NCBI GenBank assembly: GCA_018969045.1
Contig: JAGWZB010000007.1
Location: 1-36,669, forward strand
Reading direction: 5' to 3'
DNA from: Planctomycetota bacterium
GTDB lineage: Bacteria > Planctomycetota > Planctomycetia > Pirellulales > Pirellulaceae
Length of the DNA: 36,669 nucleotides
Positions 8,540-17,865 of the stretch are shown here, one piece after another. The translations under genes and the position numbers were made by a program. The notes below the pieces were generated by a model that was given only the letters and a program-made list of their open reading frames with translations, was not told the origin of the DNA and made no database searches. Position 1 is the first letter of the stretch. The number at the start of each line of letters is the position of its first letter.

Positions 8540-8779
8540 TTACTTCTTGGTTTTCTTTTTCGTAGCAGTCTTCTTGGTTGCGACCTTTTTTGCAGCCGCT
8601 TTCTTTGCTGTAGGCTTGGTCGAAGCTTTCTTGACGGCAGACTTCTTAGCACTAGCTTTCTTGGCTGTTACCGCTTTGGCCTTAGCACCGGTCTTGGGTT
8701 TCTGGCCACCGAAGATAGCCGACCAACCTTCAGCATACTTCTCATTCGTTCCAACGCGCGTAATCGTCACCTTAGTCAC
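8540..8779 (-). CDS. small basic protein with histone-H1-like Lys/Ala tail
   Basis: A 79-aa protein in two parts. The first ~27 residues (VTITRVGTNEKYAEGWSAIFGG) form a compact block. The remaining ~50 residues are nearly all Lys, Ala, Thr and Ser in AAKK/ATKK repeats, as in the tail of histone H1 or bacterial Hc1/AlgP-like proteins. The tail predicts an unstructured, strongly cationic, nucleic-acid-binding region. The annotated start is GTG at 8779; a second in-frame GTG three codons later has a better-placed GAGGTG upstream and may be the real start. It heads the unit with DUF721 and truA, which suits a DNA- or RNA-associated role. Function not established. Confidence 0.75.
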   Translation of the reverse strand: MTKVTITRVGTNEKYAEGWSAIFGGQKPKTGAKAKAVTAKKASAKKSAVKKASTKPTAKKAAAKKVATKKTATKKKTKK

Positions 8780-8908
8780 CTCAATGCAAACTCAGGAAAA
8801 AGAACTAATCCGCAAGCAGGTTCGAGCAAGCAGGCTCAGAACCACACAGTGCTTGCGTTCTAGAGTCTAGCGAATGGACAAGTTTTTTTCGAGAGCATCC
8901 CTGGTCGA

Positions 8909-11824
8909 TCATTCAGATCCTTGCAAGGGAGACTTTGGAACGTCCGAACTTCCGGGGGCTTGGCCCGCAAGCTCGGCCATCTGAAGGATGACACTCGGTA
9001 GAAACACAACGCCCGAGTAATGATCGGCGGGCAACTCGATATGGTGGCCCTCAGGAAGCTTCGCCGCATCGGCATATTTTTTCGAACTGACCGGTGGCAC
9101 GACGGTGTCGTGGGTTCCCGAGTAGAGCCAAGTCTTTTGGGCCGAGACCCGATGAGCCAGCCTCAAGGGTTCGATCGAATAGAGGGCTTCCTTGGCTTGG
9201 TCCATGCTGATGCCGCTTTTGGCAAGTTCTTTGCGTGTTTTCTCGGCATCCCGATCCCCGTTTGCTAGAACTCCATAGAGATCTCCCCCGGCTAGCAGAA
9301 TGATGGAGCGATGGTAAGCGGCATCCAGACCCGTCGTGGTTGCCACGACAAAACCTCCCAAACTGGTTCCTTGGATCGAGACTCGCTGGGGATCGATCTG
9401 GGGCAAAACCCGCACTGCATCATAAGCCCTTCGTGCATCGGCGATTCCTTGTTTAAGCCCGGCGATGAGTGTTTCACCCTCTCCTTTGGTGTTTGCCGGA
9501 TTGCGTCGCATCCCGTAGGTTGGCAGTTGCAAAAGCAGGGCATGAACGCCTTGATTGCTCAATCCACGAGCGATCATCTTGCCGACGGTCATTCCTCGCC
9601 CGGATTCATGGACCACGACCACCGCTGGGGCGTTTTCGACGAGCTGGCCTTTCTTGGTAGCTCGGTACCATTCCATGGCTACCAGATCATTGACTGGATC
9701 GCCGCTTGGCACCGGAGAAGGGAATCGGACGATGCGATCGATCCCGCTTCGGCGCTGATTCTGATCGGCATCATCGATGCGCACCTGGAAGCTCCCTTTT
9801 TCCCAGCAAAGCCCATCCAGACACCGCTTGGCATCGTCGGAGGACTCATCCAGGACATTCATCTCCAGGGAGTCTTTGGCTTCGAATACTCTCTGATCGA
9901 GCGCAACGGGTTGTTTGGTTTGTCCTGCAGCCTCTTTTTGGGACTGAATTTCTCGGAGCAAGGCTGTCAGATCGAGCTTTGCATAAGGCATCTCTGCAGC
10001 AGGTTTCGAGTGGCTTGCGTTGGCCACGTACAACAGTCCATCCTCGGGAACAAACAACACGTTGTGAAGATTGGAATCCATGGCCACCGGACGGCACATC
10101 AGTTGTGTGGCGGCTTGGGTGTCGATCTTGCCGTACTGTTGGCGAACTCTGGTTTTGAGTTCGGTCAGCCGTGAGCCTGCCGACAAGACCACTGCGTTAG
10201 GGATTCCATCTCCGAGCAGTTCATGGGCTTGACCTGGCGCCACGAAATCGATTTTCTCAGGGGTCGCTGCCACTCCCACTGCAGATTTTTCCTCGCCGTC
10301 GGCAAAAACATAATAGTATTCGCAAGTCCGTGGGCTGGTTTTCCAAAGCTGTTTGACTTCTTCGAGCGAATCGCACTCCTCCATGGCCCGTCGCATGAGT
10401 GTCGCCATCGGCACCCCGTTCCATTGGCCTTCGCCTTTGCCTCCCATCTCTCCAAGCGAGATTTTTTCGGCGTTCATCCCGCTGACACTACCGATGAATC
10501 CTGCGTATCCGATGTTCGCAAATGGAATTTGACCTTCGGGTGCAACGACAAACGTGGTGGCTGCATCCTGCAGTCCGATGGCGGTCATGTAATCGAGCAC
10601 TCTGCCGTGATAAAGTTTGCCACCGACGGTCGCATCCCCAAACAAAGCGAAACCCGAGCAATGGAATAGCTCTGGGAATACATTGAGGGTCTCGACAAGC
10701 TGCTGGTCCAGTTGGAGCGATTTGGCCATGGCTCGGGTTTCGACCAAGTGACGCTCGGGAATATGAGGCTTAAGCTGAGCATAAGCTCGATCGAGGTCTT
10801 TGCGAAACCAACGTCCATTGGCGATCGTTTGAGCAAAACCAAATCCGTACAGAACCGAATCGATGCATCGCATGGCTTCGGCTTTGAGCAATTGCCCGTG
10901 GGCCTTACCGATCTGCTCCGGGGTACCATACAGGAGAGCAACTCGCTGACCATCGATCCAACGAAGCTCTCCGTTTTCGACCTTGCGACCTTTTTGAGTC
11001 GGCTCGGTCAGACGGCTCGAAGGTGCAAGCACCTCGGTAGCGCGGTGAATACCCCGAGCGATGGTCCGTTCGATTTCAGCTCGATCGATCGGTTCCGCTT
11101 CGTAATCAGGCCAATGGACCTGGAGCCACCTCTGGGCGCTTTGACCTTGCTGATTCTCAAACGCGACTGGATGTTCCTTCGACAGGGTCATCGATACCGA
11201 AAACTCTTGGGTCTGGGCCGAAACACTGCTGCGGAGTGCATCACCCGATAGTTGCACCTTAACGTCATCGGCCAGCAATGCCAAACTGCTTTGATTGCCC
11301 CAACCGAGCTTTGCTTTTGTAGAACTCAAGAGCAGTTCGGCAGCGGCACTGCCTTGGAGGTATTTGATCAGCTCAAAAGGAGCCGCTATTTCCGTGGTGC
11401 CTTTGATCGTTCGCTTGAGCAAGTCCTTGCTGTTGAGATGGTCCTCAGCATCCACAATCCCCTGACCCCAAAACACCTTGCGATGCTTGGGCAAAACCAC
11501 AGCCGTTAACTCCTGGGTTCGAACGATCGTTACGGCATACTCTGGATGCGTCACGGCAAGTTCGAAATGTTCGTCGGAGTGCCTCGATAAATGGAGCTCG
11601 ACGGTTTGGGGTTTGTTATCGATGCGAACGTCGCCTAAAGCCTTAAGCGAAAACTGCTCGGTTTTTAGTTGGAGAGCAGCTAGCCATGGATCTAGCTGAG
11701 CACCTAACTGATCGGCTGAGGGACCGACGGATTTGTCCTGAGCCATCGCTGGATGGAACAAAACTGGATCGACGATCCAGAGGCTTGCTAGGCCCGCGGT
11801 GCAGGCCAGAGCAAACCGCTTCAT
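8909..11824 (-). CDS. secreted fusion: C45-type autoproteolytic acyltransferase plus alpha/beta hydrolase
   Basis: A 971-aa exported protein. I start at ATG 11824, which opens a signal peptide (MKRFALACTAGLASLW, cleavage after AMA); the track start adds 15 residues. About 300 residues follow that I cannot assign and that may form a beta-rich LolA/DUF-like domain. Then comes a C45 (acyl-CoA:6-aminopenicillanate acyltransferase-like) Ntn-hydrolase module with nucleophile Cys389 in HCSGFALFG and the following KLYHGRVLDY. The last ~270 residues are an alpha/beta hydrolase with the GTSLGG elbow (Ser821), Asp906 in GTHDTVVP and His935 in ADHYSG, a plausible complete triad. It should act in the periplasm or outside on amide/ester substrates. 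It sits 195 nt downstream of the phosphohexomutase gene on the same strand. Confidence 0.8.
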   Translation of the reverse strand: MKRFALACTAGLASLWIVDPVLFHPAMAQDKSVGPSADQLGAQLDPWLAALQLKTEQFSLKALGDVRIDNKPQTVELHLSRHSDEHFELAVTHPEYAVTIVRTQELTAVVLPKHRKVFWGQGIVDAEDHLNSKDLLKRTIKGTTEIAAPFELIKYLQGSAAAELLLSSTKAKLGWGNQSSLALLADDVKVQLSGDALRSSVSAQTQEFSVSMTLSKEHPVAFENQQGQSAQRWLQVHWPDYEAEPIDRAEIERTIARGIHRATEVLAPSSRLTEPTQKGRKVENGELRWIDGQRVALLYGTPEQIGKAHGQLLKAEAMRCIDSVLYGFGFAQTIANGRWFRKDLDRAYAQLKPHIPERHLVETRAMAKSLQLDQQLVETLNVFPELFHCSGFALFGDATVGGKLYHGRVLDYMTAIGLQDAATTFVVAPEGQIPFANIGYAGFIGSVSGMNAEKISLGEMGGKGEGQWNGVPMATLMRRAMEECDSLEEVKQLWKTSPRTCEYYYVFADGEEKSAVGVAATPEKIDFVAPGQAHELLGDGIPNAVVLSAGSRLTELKTRVRQQYGKIDTQAATQLMCRPVAMDSNLHNVLFVPEDGLLYVANASHSKPAAEMPYAKLDLTALLREIQSQKEAAGQTKQPVALDQRVFEAKDSLEMNVLDESSDDAKRCLDGLCWEKGSFQVRIDDADQNQRRSGIDRIVRFPSPVPSGDPVNDLVAMEWYRATKKGQLVENAPAVVVVHESGRGMTVGKMIARGLSNQGVHALLLQLPTYGMRRNPANTKGEGETLIAGLKQGIADARRAYDAVRVLPQIDPQRVSIQGTSLGGFVVATTTGLDAAYHRSIILLAGGDLYGVLANGDRDAEKTRKELAKSGISMDQAKEALYSIEPLRLAHRVSAQKTWLYSGTHDTVVPPVSSKKYADAAKLPEGHHIELPADHYSGVVFLPSVILQMAELAGQAPGSSDVPKSPLQGSE

Positions 11825-12018
11825 CGAGGCCAATAAGGTGGTATATGTAAGATGATGTTGAACGACCATGGATGGGGCTCTCCGGGAAAGGTAGCGGTCG
11901 ATAATGGAACTTTCCCTGTAATGTAACGGCAGATAAAAACACCCCGCAACGCAGAACTACCCTAAAATTCCTAAAAAAGGGTCCTCCGGTTGGTTTTCCC
12001 AAGCACCAGCGATCGAAC

Positions 12019-13377
12019 TTAGGCGTCCTGCATGAGCGTTTTTGCTTTTTGGATCAAATCCTTGGCAGCCTGAAGATCAGGAGCCTCAGCAATCAGTCGC
12101 ACCAAGGGTTCGGTATTGCTGGCCCTGAGCAGTAGCCATCCATCAGCCCAATCGAGCCGAACACCATCGAGCGTACTGACTGAGTCGGCTTGCAAACCCT
12201 GCCGCAATAGTTCGATCGATGCATCGAGTTTGTCCTTGCTCAAGGTCATTTTGTCTTTGATCATCGCAAAGCGGGGCAAGGAGTCGACTAACTGGGAAAT
12301 CGATTTGCCAGTAGCCGCCATCAAATCCAAAACTTGAGCCATTCCCACGATGCTGTCTCGAACCAACACCACACGCGGATCGATCGGTCCTCCACTTCCT
12401 TCGCCTCCGTAGAGAGCATTGTGCTTGAGCATGCAGTCGACGACGTTGGCTTCACCAACTTTGGATCGAAAGAAAGCGACGTTGTGCTTGTTGGCCAGAT
12501 ACTCGGTCATGGAACTTGAGGCACAGTTGGTGACCAACGGACCGCGATGGAGCATCAGAGTCCTGCTCATGCATAAAACCGGCGTGTATTCCTCGCCGAT
12601 GTAAGCTCCATGTTCATCGAGGATCGCCAAGCGATCCGCGTCGGGATCTTGGCAGAATCCCACTGCAAAACCTCCTTGAGCAACACTCGAACCGACGGCA
12701 GCAAGGTTTTCATGGATCGGTTCCGGAGGATGGCTGAATCGTCCGTCGGGTTGATCCCCGATGATTTGATACTCACACCCCAGAGCGTCGAGCAATCGTC
12801 TGGCAAGAATCGAGCCGGCACCATGGTTGCTATCGACCAAGACTCGCAGCTTGCTCTTGCGTATGGCTTGAACGTCGACGGTTGCCAGGACGCGTTCAAG
12901 GTGTGTTTGGTGGGGATCCTCGATCGCGATTCGCCGACCGATCGAATCGAAGGGTGCCCAGTGCACTTTGTGGGGCGACTCTTGTGCCTTGCGATAACTA
13001 GAAAGCACTCGATTCCCAAATTCTGCAGGGACGATTCGCCCATCAGGCCCAAAGAGCTTCATGCCGTTGTACGGAGGAGGATTGTGGCTTGCCGAGACTT
13101 GGATCCCCCCGGCTCCGCCTTGCGATTGGACTTCAACACCCAAGGTTGGCGTGGTGACTACATCGAGGTAGCGGCATTCTCGCCCGCAGGCGACGATGGC
13201 CGAAGCGATCGCGTCGCACAGAAACGGCCCACTGGTCCGACCGTCGCGTGAGAGCAGGATGGGTCCGGGCCCCAACTGGGTGCAAAAGGCTTGGGTAAAT
13301 CGGATGGCTACCTCTGGAGTAAGCTCCGATCCGATGATCCCACGAAGTCCGCTAACGCTGATAATGGGTTCCGACAT
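12019..13377 (-). CDS. glmM: phosphoglucosamine mutase / phosphomannomutase family
   Basis: A 452-aa alpha-D-phosphohexomutase. The GlmM/PMM hallmarks are in order: SGLRGIIG at the N terminus, the catalytic serine loop QVSASHNPPPYNGMK (phospho-Ser97), the metal loop DPDADRLAI, the sugar-binding GGEGSGG, and the C-terminal phosphate loop RASNTEPLVRLIAEA. GlmM converts glucosamine-6-P to glucosamine-1-P for UDP-GlcNAc, peptidoglycan and LPS synthesis. Close relatives act on mannose- or glucose-phosphates, and the residues visible do not settle the substrate. The proline-rich serine loop (NPPPYNG) resembles the archaeal/planctomycete branch. It is divergent from the 13684 gene. Confidence 0.85.
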   Translation of the reverse strand: MSEPIISVSGLRGIIGSELTPEVAIRFTQAFCTQLGPGPILLSRDGRTSGPFLCDAIASAIVACGRECRYLDVVTTPTLGVEVQSQGGAGGIQVSASHNPPPYNGMKLFGPDGRIVPAEFGNRVLSSYRKAQESPHKVHWAPFDSIGRRIAIEDPHQTHLERVLATVDVQAIRKSKLRVLVDSNHGAGSILARRLLDALGCEYQIIGDQPDGRFSHPPEPIHENLAAVGSSVAQGGFAVGFCQDPDADRLAILDEHGAYIGEEYTPVLCMSRTLMLHRGPLVTNCASSSMTEYLANKHNVAFFRSKVGEANVVDCMLKHNALYGGEGSGGPIDPRVVLVRDSIVGMAQVLDLMAATGKSISQLVDSLPRFAMIKDKMTLSKDKLDASIELLRQGLQADSVSTLDGVRLDWADGWLLLRASNTEPLVRLIAEAPDLQAAKDLIQKAKTLMQDA

Positions 13378-13683
13378 GGGGTGCTCGCTGGAAAAGTTTC
13401 TTCAGTCAAAAAGTCTTCAAAAATCGAAAAAATCACAGATATTCCGAGAATCGAGCGCAATCCTCCCAAGGTGAAAAGTCGTCAACAGGTCCCCAACCCT
13501 CCCGGTGAACGTGTCCTTGACACCCGAATTTCATCAACTTACCATCGGTTTTGTCTCAAAAATAATAGGACTGCCGAATATTTCCAACTATGCTAGGGAA
13601 TTCTTGGCTGTCTTGGCGATGATAGCCGAGTTATCCGGCGCTTCCTAAATTCCTTTTTCGATTAACCCATCACGGCTGACCTC
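13378..13683. other. 306-nt divergent intergenic region
   Basis: This stretch separates the divergent phosphohexomutase gene and the coiled-coil membrane protein gene. It must contain both promoters. I see AT-rich patches (CAAAAATAATAGG, and TATGCT near 13590) that could supply a plus-strand promoter, but no box pair convincing enough to call. No small gene, tRNA or repeat is visible in it. Confidence 0.4.
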
Positions 13684-15231
13684 ATGGACTTAATGGGAAT
13701 AATAGTATGGCTAGCGGTCCTGGTGACTTTGGCCCTATTGATCTGGATGATCGTCAAATCGGTCAAAGAGTGGGGCGCTTTGCATGCTACCCTCATGGCG
13801 CTACTGTTCATCCAGGTCTGGTGCTTCCTGCTCTTTTCTGCCGGTGTGGCCAGTCGCCGCAATGGCTACATGAAAGCCCACTCGGTCCTAGAAAAGCGGG
13901 TTGCCGAGCGAGAAAAGGAACTGCAGAAGGTTCGAAATGGCGATAGGCTCGACCCGAACCCGGACATGACAAGCTATGTGCCACTGACCAACGAACTGAA
14001 CCGACTGAATGTCGAACGGGGACGAGTCTGGCGTGGTGCTACCGTGGCAGGATTGGCCCAAGGCGAAGCGACCTTGCAATTAGGGATGGTGGCTCCGATC
14101 GCTCCAAACGCCGCAGATCCCAACGCCAATGCTGCCGACCCGAGCGCCCCGGCCCCAGCTGCCGCTCCTGCTGCCCCTGCAGATATTGGCATTACGTCCC
14201 AGACCATCGTGCATGTCTTTGGTGAGACCAGCGATCCGCGTGGACTATTGCCTACGACTTACTTAGGCGAATTTGTCGTCTCGGAATCCAACGGAGGTCT
14301 GATCAAGATCAAGCCCACAGGAACCCTGACGCCTGAGCAGATCGCCGCCATCGGATCGGGGCAGTTTCCATCATGGTCTGTTTACGAATTGATGCCACTG
14401 GATTCGCACGATGCTTTTTCCGTCGAAGCCTCGAAGTCCGACGAGAATTCGATCTTCGGTCGAAGGGACCTCAATGAACTTGCCGAATTGCTGAAGATCG
14501 ATCCTGCCCTTGCTACCGCAGAACCCACAGGCTTGAGCGTCAAAGATGCAATCAAAGCCAGGGTTCTTCAGTCCTACCTCAACGATGGAGCAAGACCTCC
14601 TGAGGGAACCCCGCCCGAACAAGTCTACGTCCGCGTCGAGTTCCTAAAAGATCACACCATCGAGGTAGATGCTCAGGAACAACGCAATGCCACCGAAGGT
14701 GGTTTCTTCGACCTGAGCGGTCGCTCGGTGGACGCTCGACTCAAGCGTGGTGAGGAGGGAGCCAAGGTTTCCTTCAAGCAAGGCGACCGGATCGTTTTCG
14801 ATTCTTCAACCGCCAATGATCTTGGCAAACAAGACATCGTCAAGCCAGTTGCGCCAGTGTTCGTTCGACAACTCAACGACTACGAATACGCATTCCGAGA
14901 AGTCCGTCGCCAAATCACCGCCGCCTTGCAAGACGCCGTGCTGATCCGACGCGAACTCGATGAAATGCAAAAGTCCCAAGGGATCGCCGATAACCAAGTC
15001 CGAATCGGACAGGACGAGAGGTCCAAACTCGACAAGGATTTTGCTCAGTACAAAAAAGAACTCGATGTGATCAGCGCCGAAGCCAAGAGGCTCGGGGACG
15101 ACGTCCAATCGACCCGTGCGGAAATCTCGGCTACCTTCAAGCAAATCCAAGCCATGCGTGACCAAATCGTCGCTCGGCAAAAAGCCCTCAGCCAAGCCAT
15201 CAACGCCGTCTCTGGCAGTTCGAACCCTTAG
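13684..15231 (+). CDS. membrane protein with coiled-coil C terminus, function unknown
   Basis: A 515-aa protein. Two hydrophobic segments at the N terminus (about residues 4-24 and 37-57) anchor it in the membrane. A short heptad-like stretch follows (VLEKRVAEREKELQKVRN). A Pro/Ala-rich linker (about residues 140-170) is followed by a soluble mixed domain. The last ~130 residues (REVRRQITAALQDAVLIRRELDEM onward) have long coiled-coil character. No catalytic motif or named family is recognised. The architecture suggests a structural or scaffolding envelope protein. The second Met at residue 4 is an alternative start. A strong hairpin lies 10 nt after the stop. Confidence 0.7.
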   Translation: MDLMGIIVWLAVLVTLALLIWMIVKSVKEWGALHATLMALLFIQVWCFLLFSAGVASRRNGYMKAHSVLEKRVAEREKELQKVRNGDRLDPNPDMTSYVPLTNELNRLNVERGRVWRGATVAGLAQGEATLQLGMVAPIAPNAADPNANAADPSAPAPAAAPAAPADIGITSQTIVHVFGETSDPRGLLPTTYLGEFVVSESNGGLIKIKPTGTLTPEQIAAIGSGQFPSWSVYELMPLDSHDAFSVEASKSDENSIFGRRDLNELAELLKIDPALATAEPTGLSVKDAIKARVLQSYLNDGARPPEGTPPEQVYVRVEFLKDHTIEVDAQEQRNATEGGFFDLSGRSVDARLKRGEEGAKVSFKQGDRIVFDSSTANDLGKQDIVKPVAPVFVRQLNDYEYAFREVRRQITAALQDAVLIRRELDEMQKSQGIADNQVRIGQDERSKLDKDFAQYKKELDVISAEAKRLGDDVQSTRAEISATFKQIQAMRDQIVARQKALSQAINAVSGSSNP

Positions 15232-15240
15232 TCAGCATTT

Positions 15241-15274
15241 GCAAATGGTTCGGATTTGCATCCGAGCCATTTGC
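15241..15274 (+). terminator. strong hairpin after the coiled-coil gene
   Basis: GCAAATGGTTCGGAT and ATCCGAGCCATTTGC form a 15-bp stem with one G-U pair and a four-base TTGC loop, starting 10 nt after the stop codon at 15231. There is no uridine tract downstream, so it is not a textbook intrinsic terminator. It may act as a 3'-end stabiliser or a U-tract-less terminator, and it separates this gene from the oxidoreductase gene. Confidence 0.5.
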
Positions 15275-15374
15275 CTGCTATGCTCGATGCTTGCGGCAGG
15301 ACAAGTTCTACGACAAGTTCCCCGCGATGTGCTTTCTTCCCCCCTATGAATTCCCTCCCTTGGAGCCCTGTCCC

Positions 15375-16682
15375 ATGAGCCAATCGGACAACGCGTCTGT
15401 TTCCAATCCATCGTTGCAACGAAGGACATTTTTAGCAACCGCAGGGACCTTGGCCGCTGCTGCTAGTCAACTCTCTGCCAAGAGCTACGCGCGAGTCATC
15501 GGTGCCAATGACCGACTCGGTGTGGGCCTGATCGGTGGTGGCGTGATCGGCAAAGCCCACATGGGGGTGATCAACAACCTAAAAGAGAAAAACAACCTGC
15601 ATCCGGTCTGCGTTGCCGATTGCTGGAAGACCCGCGCCGAAGAGGGCAAGGCGACCATCCAAGCCGACCATGCCGAAACCGATTACCGAAAGCTGCTCGA
15701 GCACAAGGACATCGATTACGTCGTCGTTGCTACACCTGAGCATTGGCACTGGACCATGACCATCGACGCGATGGAAGCCGGCAAAGCCGTCTACTGCGAA
15801 AAACCGCTGACCCATACCATTCCTGAAGCACAAGCGGTTGTCAAGAAGCAAAAGCAGACCAAAAGACCTGTCCAAGTCGGCGTGCAAGCGATGTCCGATG
15901 ATAGCTACATTTCGGCGGGCAAAGCGATCCAAGAAGGGATGATTGGTAAAGTCCTTCAAGCCCAAATCGAGTATGTCCGCCGCTACAGCAAAGATGCGGG
16001 ACCATGGCGAGAGCCAGGCTTGGTCAACCAGTACAAAGACAAACCAGCAGACCTGGATTGGAACGCATGGCTAGGAACAGCCCCAAAAATCGATTGGAAC
16101 CCAAACCATTACTTCGAATGGCGATGCTATTCAGCTTACTCGGGTGGCATTTGCACCGACCTTTTCATCCACCGCATCACCCGGATCATGAAGGCATGCA
16201 ATCTGCTCTACCCCCGACGTGTGGTCGGTATGGGTGGAATTTGGCAATGGCCAGACGGACGAGACTTGCCCGACAACATCGAGATGATTTGCGAATACCC
16301 TCGAGGGATGACCGTCTACGTTCTAGGAACGATGGGCAATCGCGTTCGAGTCGATCACGTCATCCGAGGATACGAAGGAACGCTGTTCTTCAATAACGAA
16401 GGATGGATTGCCAAAGATCCCGACGGCAAGGTGCTTGGTCAACACAAAAAGACCGGTGGCGAAGACCAAAATCTCCACCACACCAACTTGCACAACCACT
16501 TGCGAAATGGGGAACCGCTCAATTGCCCGATCGAATTGGGATTGGCCGGTGTTGTGGCCGTCAATATGGCCAACGAGAGCTGGAGAAGCAATCGCATGAT
16601 GGGATGGGATCGGGTCAACGAGAAAATGGTCCCAGCCGATCTTCTCCAAGATAGCCATCAGCCCGAAGACGTCACAGGTTAG
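15375..16682 (+). CDS. Tat-exported Gfo/Idh/MocA family oxidoreductase
   Basis: A 435-aa NAD(P)-dependent oxidoreductase-family protein. The ATG at 15375 is chosen because it starts a twin-arginine signal (LQRRTFLATAGTLAAAAS); the upstream track start adds 28 implausible residues. The mature part has the Rossmann GVGLIGGGVIGKAHMG, the CEKPLTHT motif with Lys143, and a DLFIHRIT stretch at the position of the family's catalytic His region. Planctomycetes carry many such Tat-exported copies, thought to act on sugars or inositols from algal polysaccharides in the periplasm. The folded cofactor is presumably loaded before export. The substrate cannot be read from the sequence. No sugar-degradation genes flank it here. 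Confidence 0.9.
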   Translation: MSQSDNASVSNPSLQRRTFLATAGTLAAAASQLSAKSYARVIGANDRLGVGLIGGGVIGKAHMGVINNLKEKNNLHPVCVADCWKTRAEEGKATIQADHAETDYRKLLEHKDIDYVVVATPEHWHWTMTIDAMEAGKAVYCEKPLTHTIPEAQAVVKKQKQTKRPVQVGVQAMSDDSYISAGKAIQEGMIGKVLQAQIEYVRRYSKDAGPWREPGLVNQYKDKPADLDWNAWLGTAPKIDWNPNHYFEWRCYSAYSGGICTDLFIHRITRIMKACNLLYPRRVVGMGGIWQWPDGRDLPDNIEMICEYPRGMTVYVLGTMGNRVRVDHVIRGYEGTLFFNNEGWIAKDPDGKVLGQHKKTGGEDQNLHHTNLHNHLRNGEPLNCPIELGLAGVVAVNMANESWRSNRMMGWDRVNEKMVPADLLQDSHQPEDVTG

Positions 16683-16778
16683 GATCCCTGTTAGCCAAAA
16701 GACCAACCGGCTGACATCCTTGGATCGCTGCACAGCCGCGCGTGCTAATTCACATGCGCAAATTTAAGGGTGTAATTC

Positions 16779-16802
16779 CTAAAATCCGTGTTAGAATTTT
16801 AG
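16779..16802 (+). promoter_or_regulatory. inverted repeat upstream of the DnaJ-like gene
   Basis: CTAAAAT and ATTTTAG form a perfect 7-bp inverted repeat with a 10-nt spacer, about 44 nt before the DnaJ-like start codon. The layout resembles an operator for a dimeric regulator. The arms are not the CIRCE sequence (TTAGCACTC), so HrcA control is not indicated. It could also be an mRNA hairpin. Confidence 0.3.
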
Positions 16803-16845
16803 AAGGTCTCTGATACGGATCCATGAAGAAATACACGCTAGGGCT

Positions 16846-17823
16846 ATGGCAGAAGATTACTACAGCACATTGGGCATCAGCCGCTCGGCTAGCCAGGATG
16901 AGATTTTGAAAGCCTACCGAAGGCTCGCTCGGAAATATCATCCAGACTTGAACCCCGATGACGAAAAGGCCAAACGTCAGTTCCAAGCCGTCCAGGTCGC
17001 CTACGATACCCTGCAGGACCCAGAGAAACGCAAACTCTACGACCAATTCGGCGAAGGCTATGAGGCGTATCGCAACAATCCCTTCGGAGCAGGCCAAGCT
17101 GGTCCGGCAGGATTCGATTTCCGAGAAGCCTTTGAGAAATCCGAAGGCTTCCAGTTCTTCGATTTTTTCAAGGATGCCGCCTCGGGTTCTCAAGCCTCTG
17201 GCAAGTCCCAAGGTTCTAGCGCTCGATCGCGAAGGTCCGGGGCCTCCTCGCGCACATCCTCCTTTGAATCCGACCCCCATCAACCCGGCGATGTCGCTGC
17301 GGAAATACCTGTTCCGCTACGGATCATGGTCGAAGGTGGCGAAGTTCAGTTTCGACTCAATCGCGGCGATGGTCGCATCGAAGATTTAAGTGTCAAGATT
17401 CCCGCCGATGTATCTCCCGGCAAGAAAATTCGCCTCCGTGGATTAGGCGAAAGGAACCGATCCGGGGAAACCGGTGATCTCATCCTGACAATCCAATTGC
17501 AACCACATCATGCCATCAAGATCAACGGCAACAACATCGAGTTGAAACTGCCAATCACCCTATCCGAAGCGATCTACGGTGCCAAAATCGATGTTCCTTC
17601 ACTAGGAGGCGATGTGACCATTCGCATTCCTACAATGTGCGATAGCGGCAAACGACTTAGGGTCAAAGGCCAAGGCCTCAAAGGTCCCAATGGCTTAAGA
17701 GGTGACATGATCATTGAACCTCTAATCCAACTGCCTGAAGAAATCCCTGAATCTCTCGGACCGGTTATCAAGCAGTTCGAGAGCACTTACGATAAGAATC
17801 TTCGAGATGGAATCCGCTGGTAA
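16846..17823 (+). CDS. DnaJ-type co-chaperone of the CbpA class (no zinc finger)
   Basis: A 325-aa Hsp40. The J domain occupies residues ~4-70 with the HPD motif at 32-34, which stimulates DnaK ATPase. A Gly/Phe- and Ser-rich linker (about 75-140) follows, then two beta-sandwich substrate-binding domains (PADVSPGKKIRLRGLGERN; LPITLSEAIYGAKIDVP). The CxxCxGxG zinc-finger repeats of true DnaJ are absent, which places it with CbpA/DnaJ-class B. Its partner DnaK and grpE are not in this window. surE follows after 42 nt. Confidence 0.9.
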   Translation: MAEDYYSTLGISRSASQDEILKAYRRLARKYHPDLNPDDEKAKRQFQAVQVAYDTLQDPEKRKLYDQFGEGYEAYRNNPFGAGQAGPAGFDFREAFEKSEGFQFFDFFKDAASGSQASGKSQGSSARSRRSGASSRTSSFESDPHQPGDVAAEIPVPLRIMVEGGEVQFRLNRGDGRIEDLSVKIPADVSPGKKIRLRGLGERNRSGETGDLILTIQLQPHHAIKINGNNIELKLPITLSEAIYGAKIDVPSLGGDVTIRIPTMCDSGKRLRVKGQGLKGPNGLRGDMIIEPLIQLPEEIPESLGPVIKQFESTYDKNLRDGIRW

Positions 17824-17865
17824 AGCACCATCTATCGAAGATCACTTTCAAAAAGGAACGATCGG

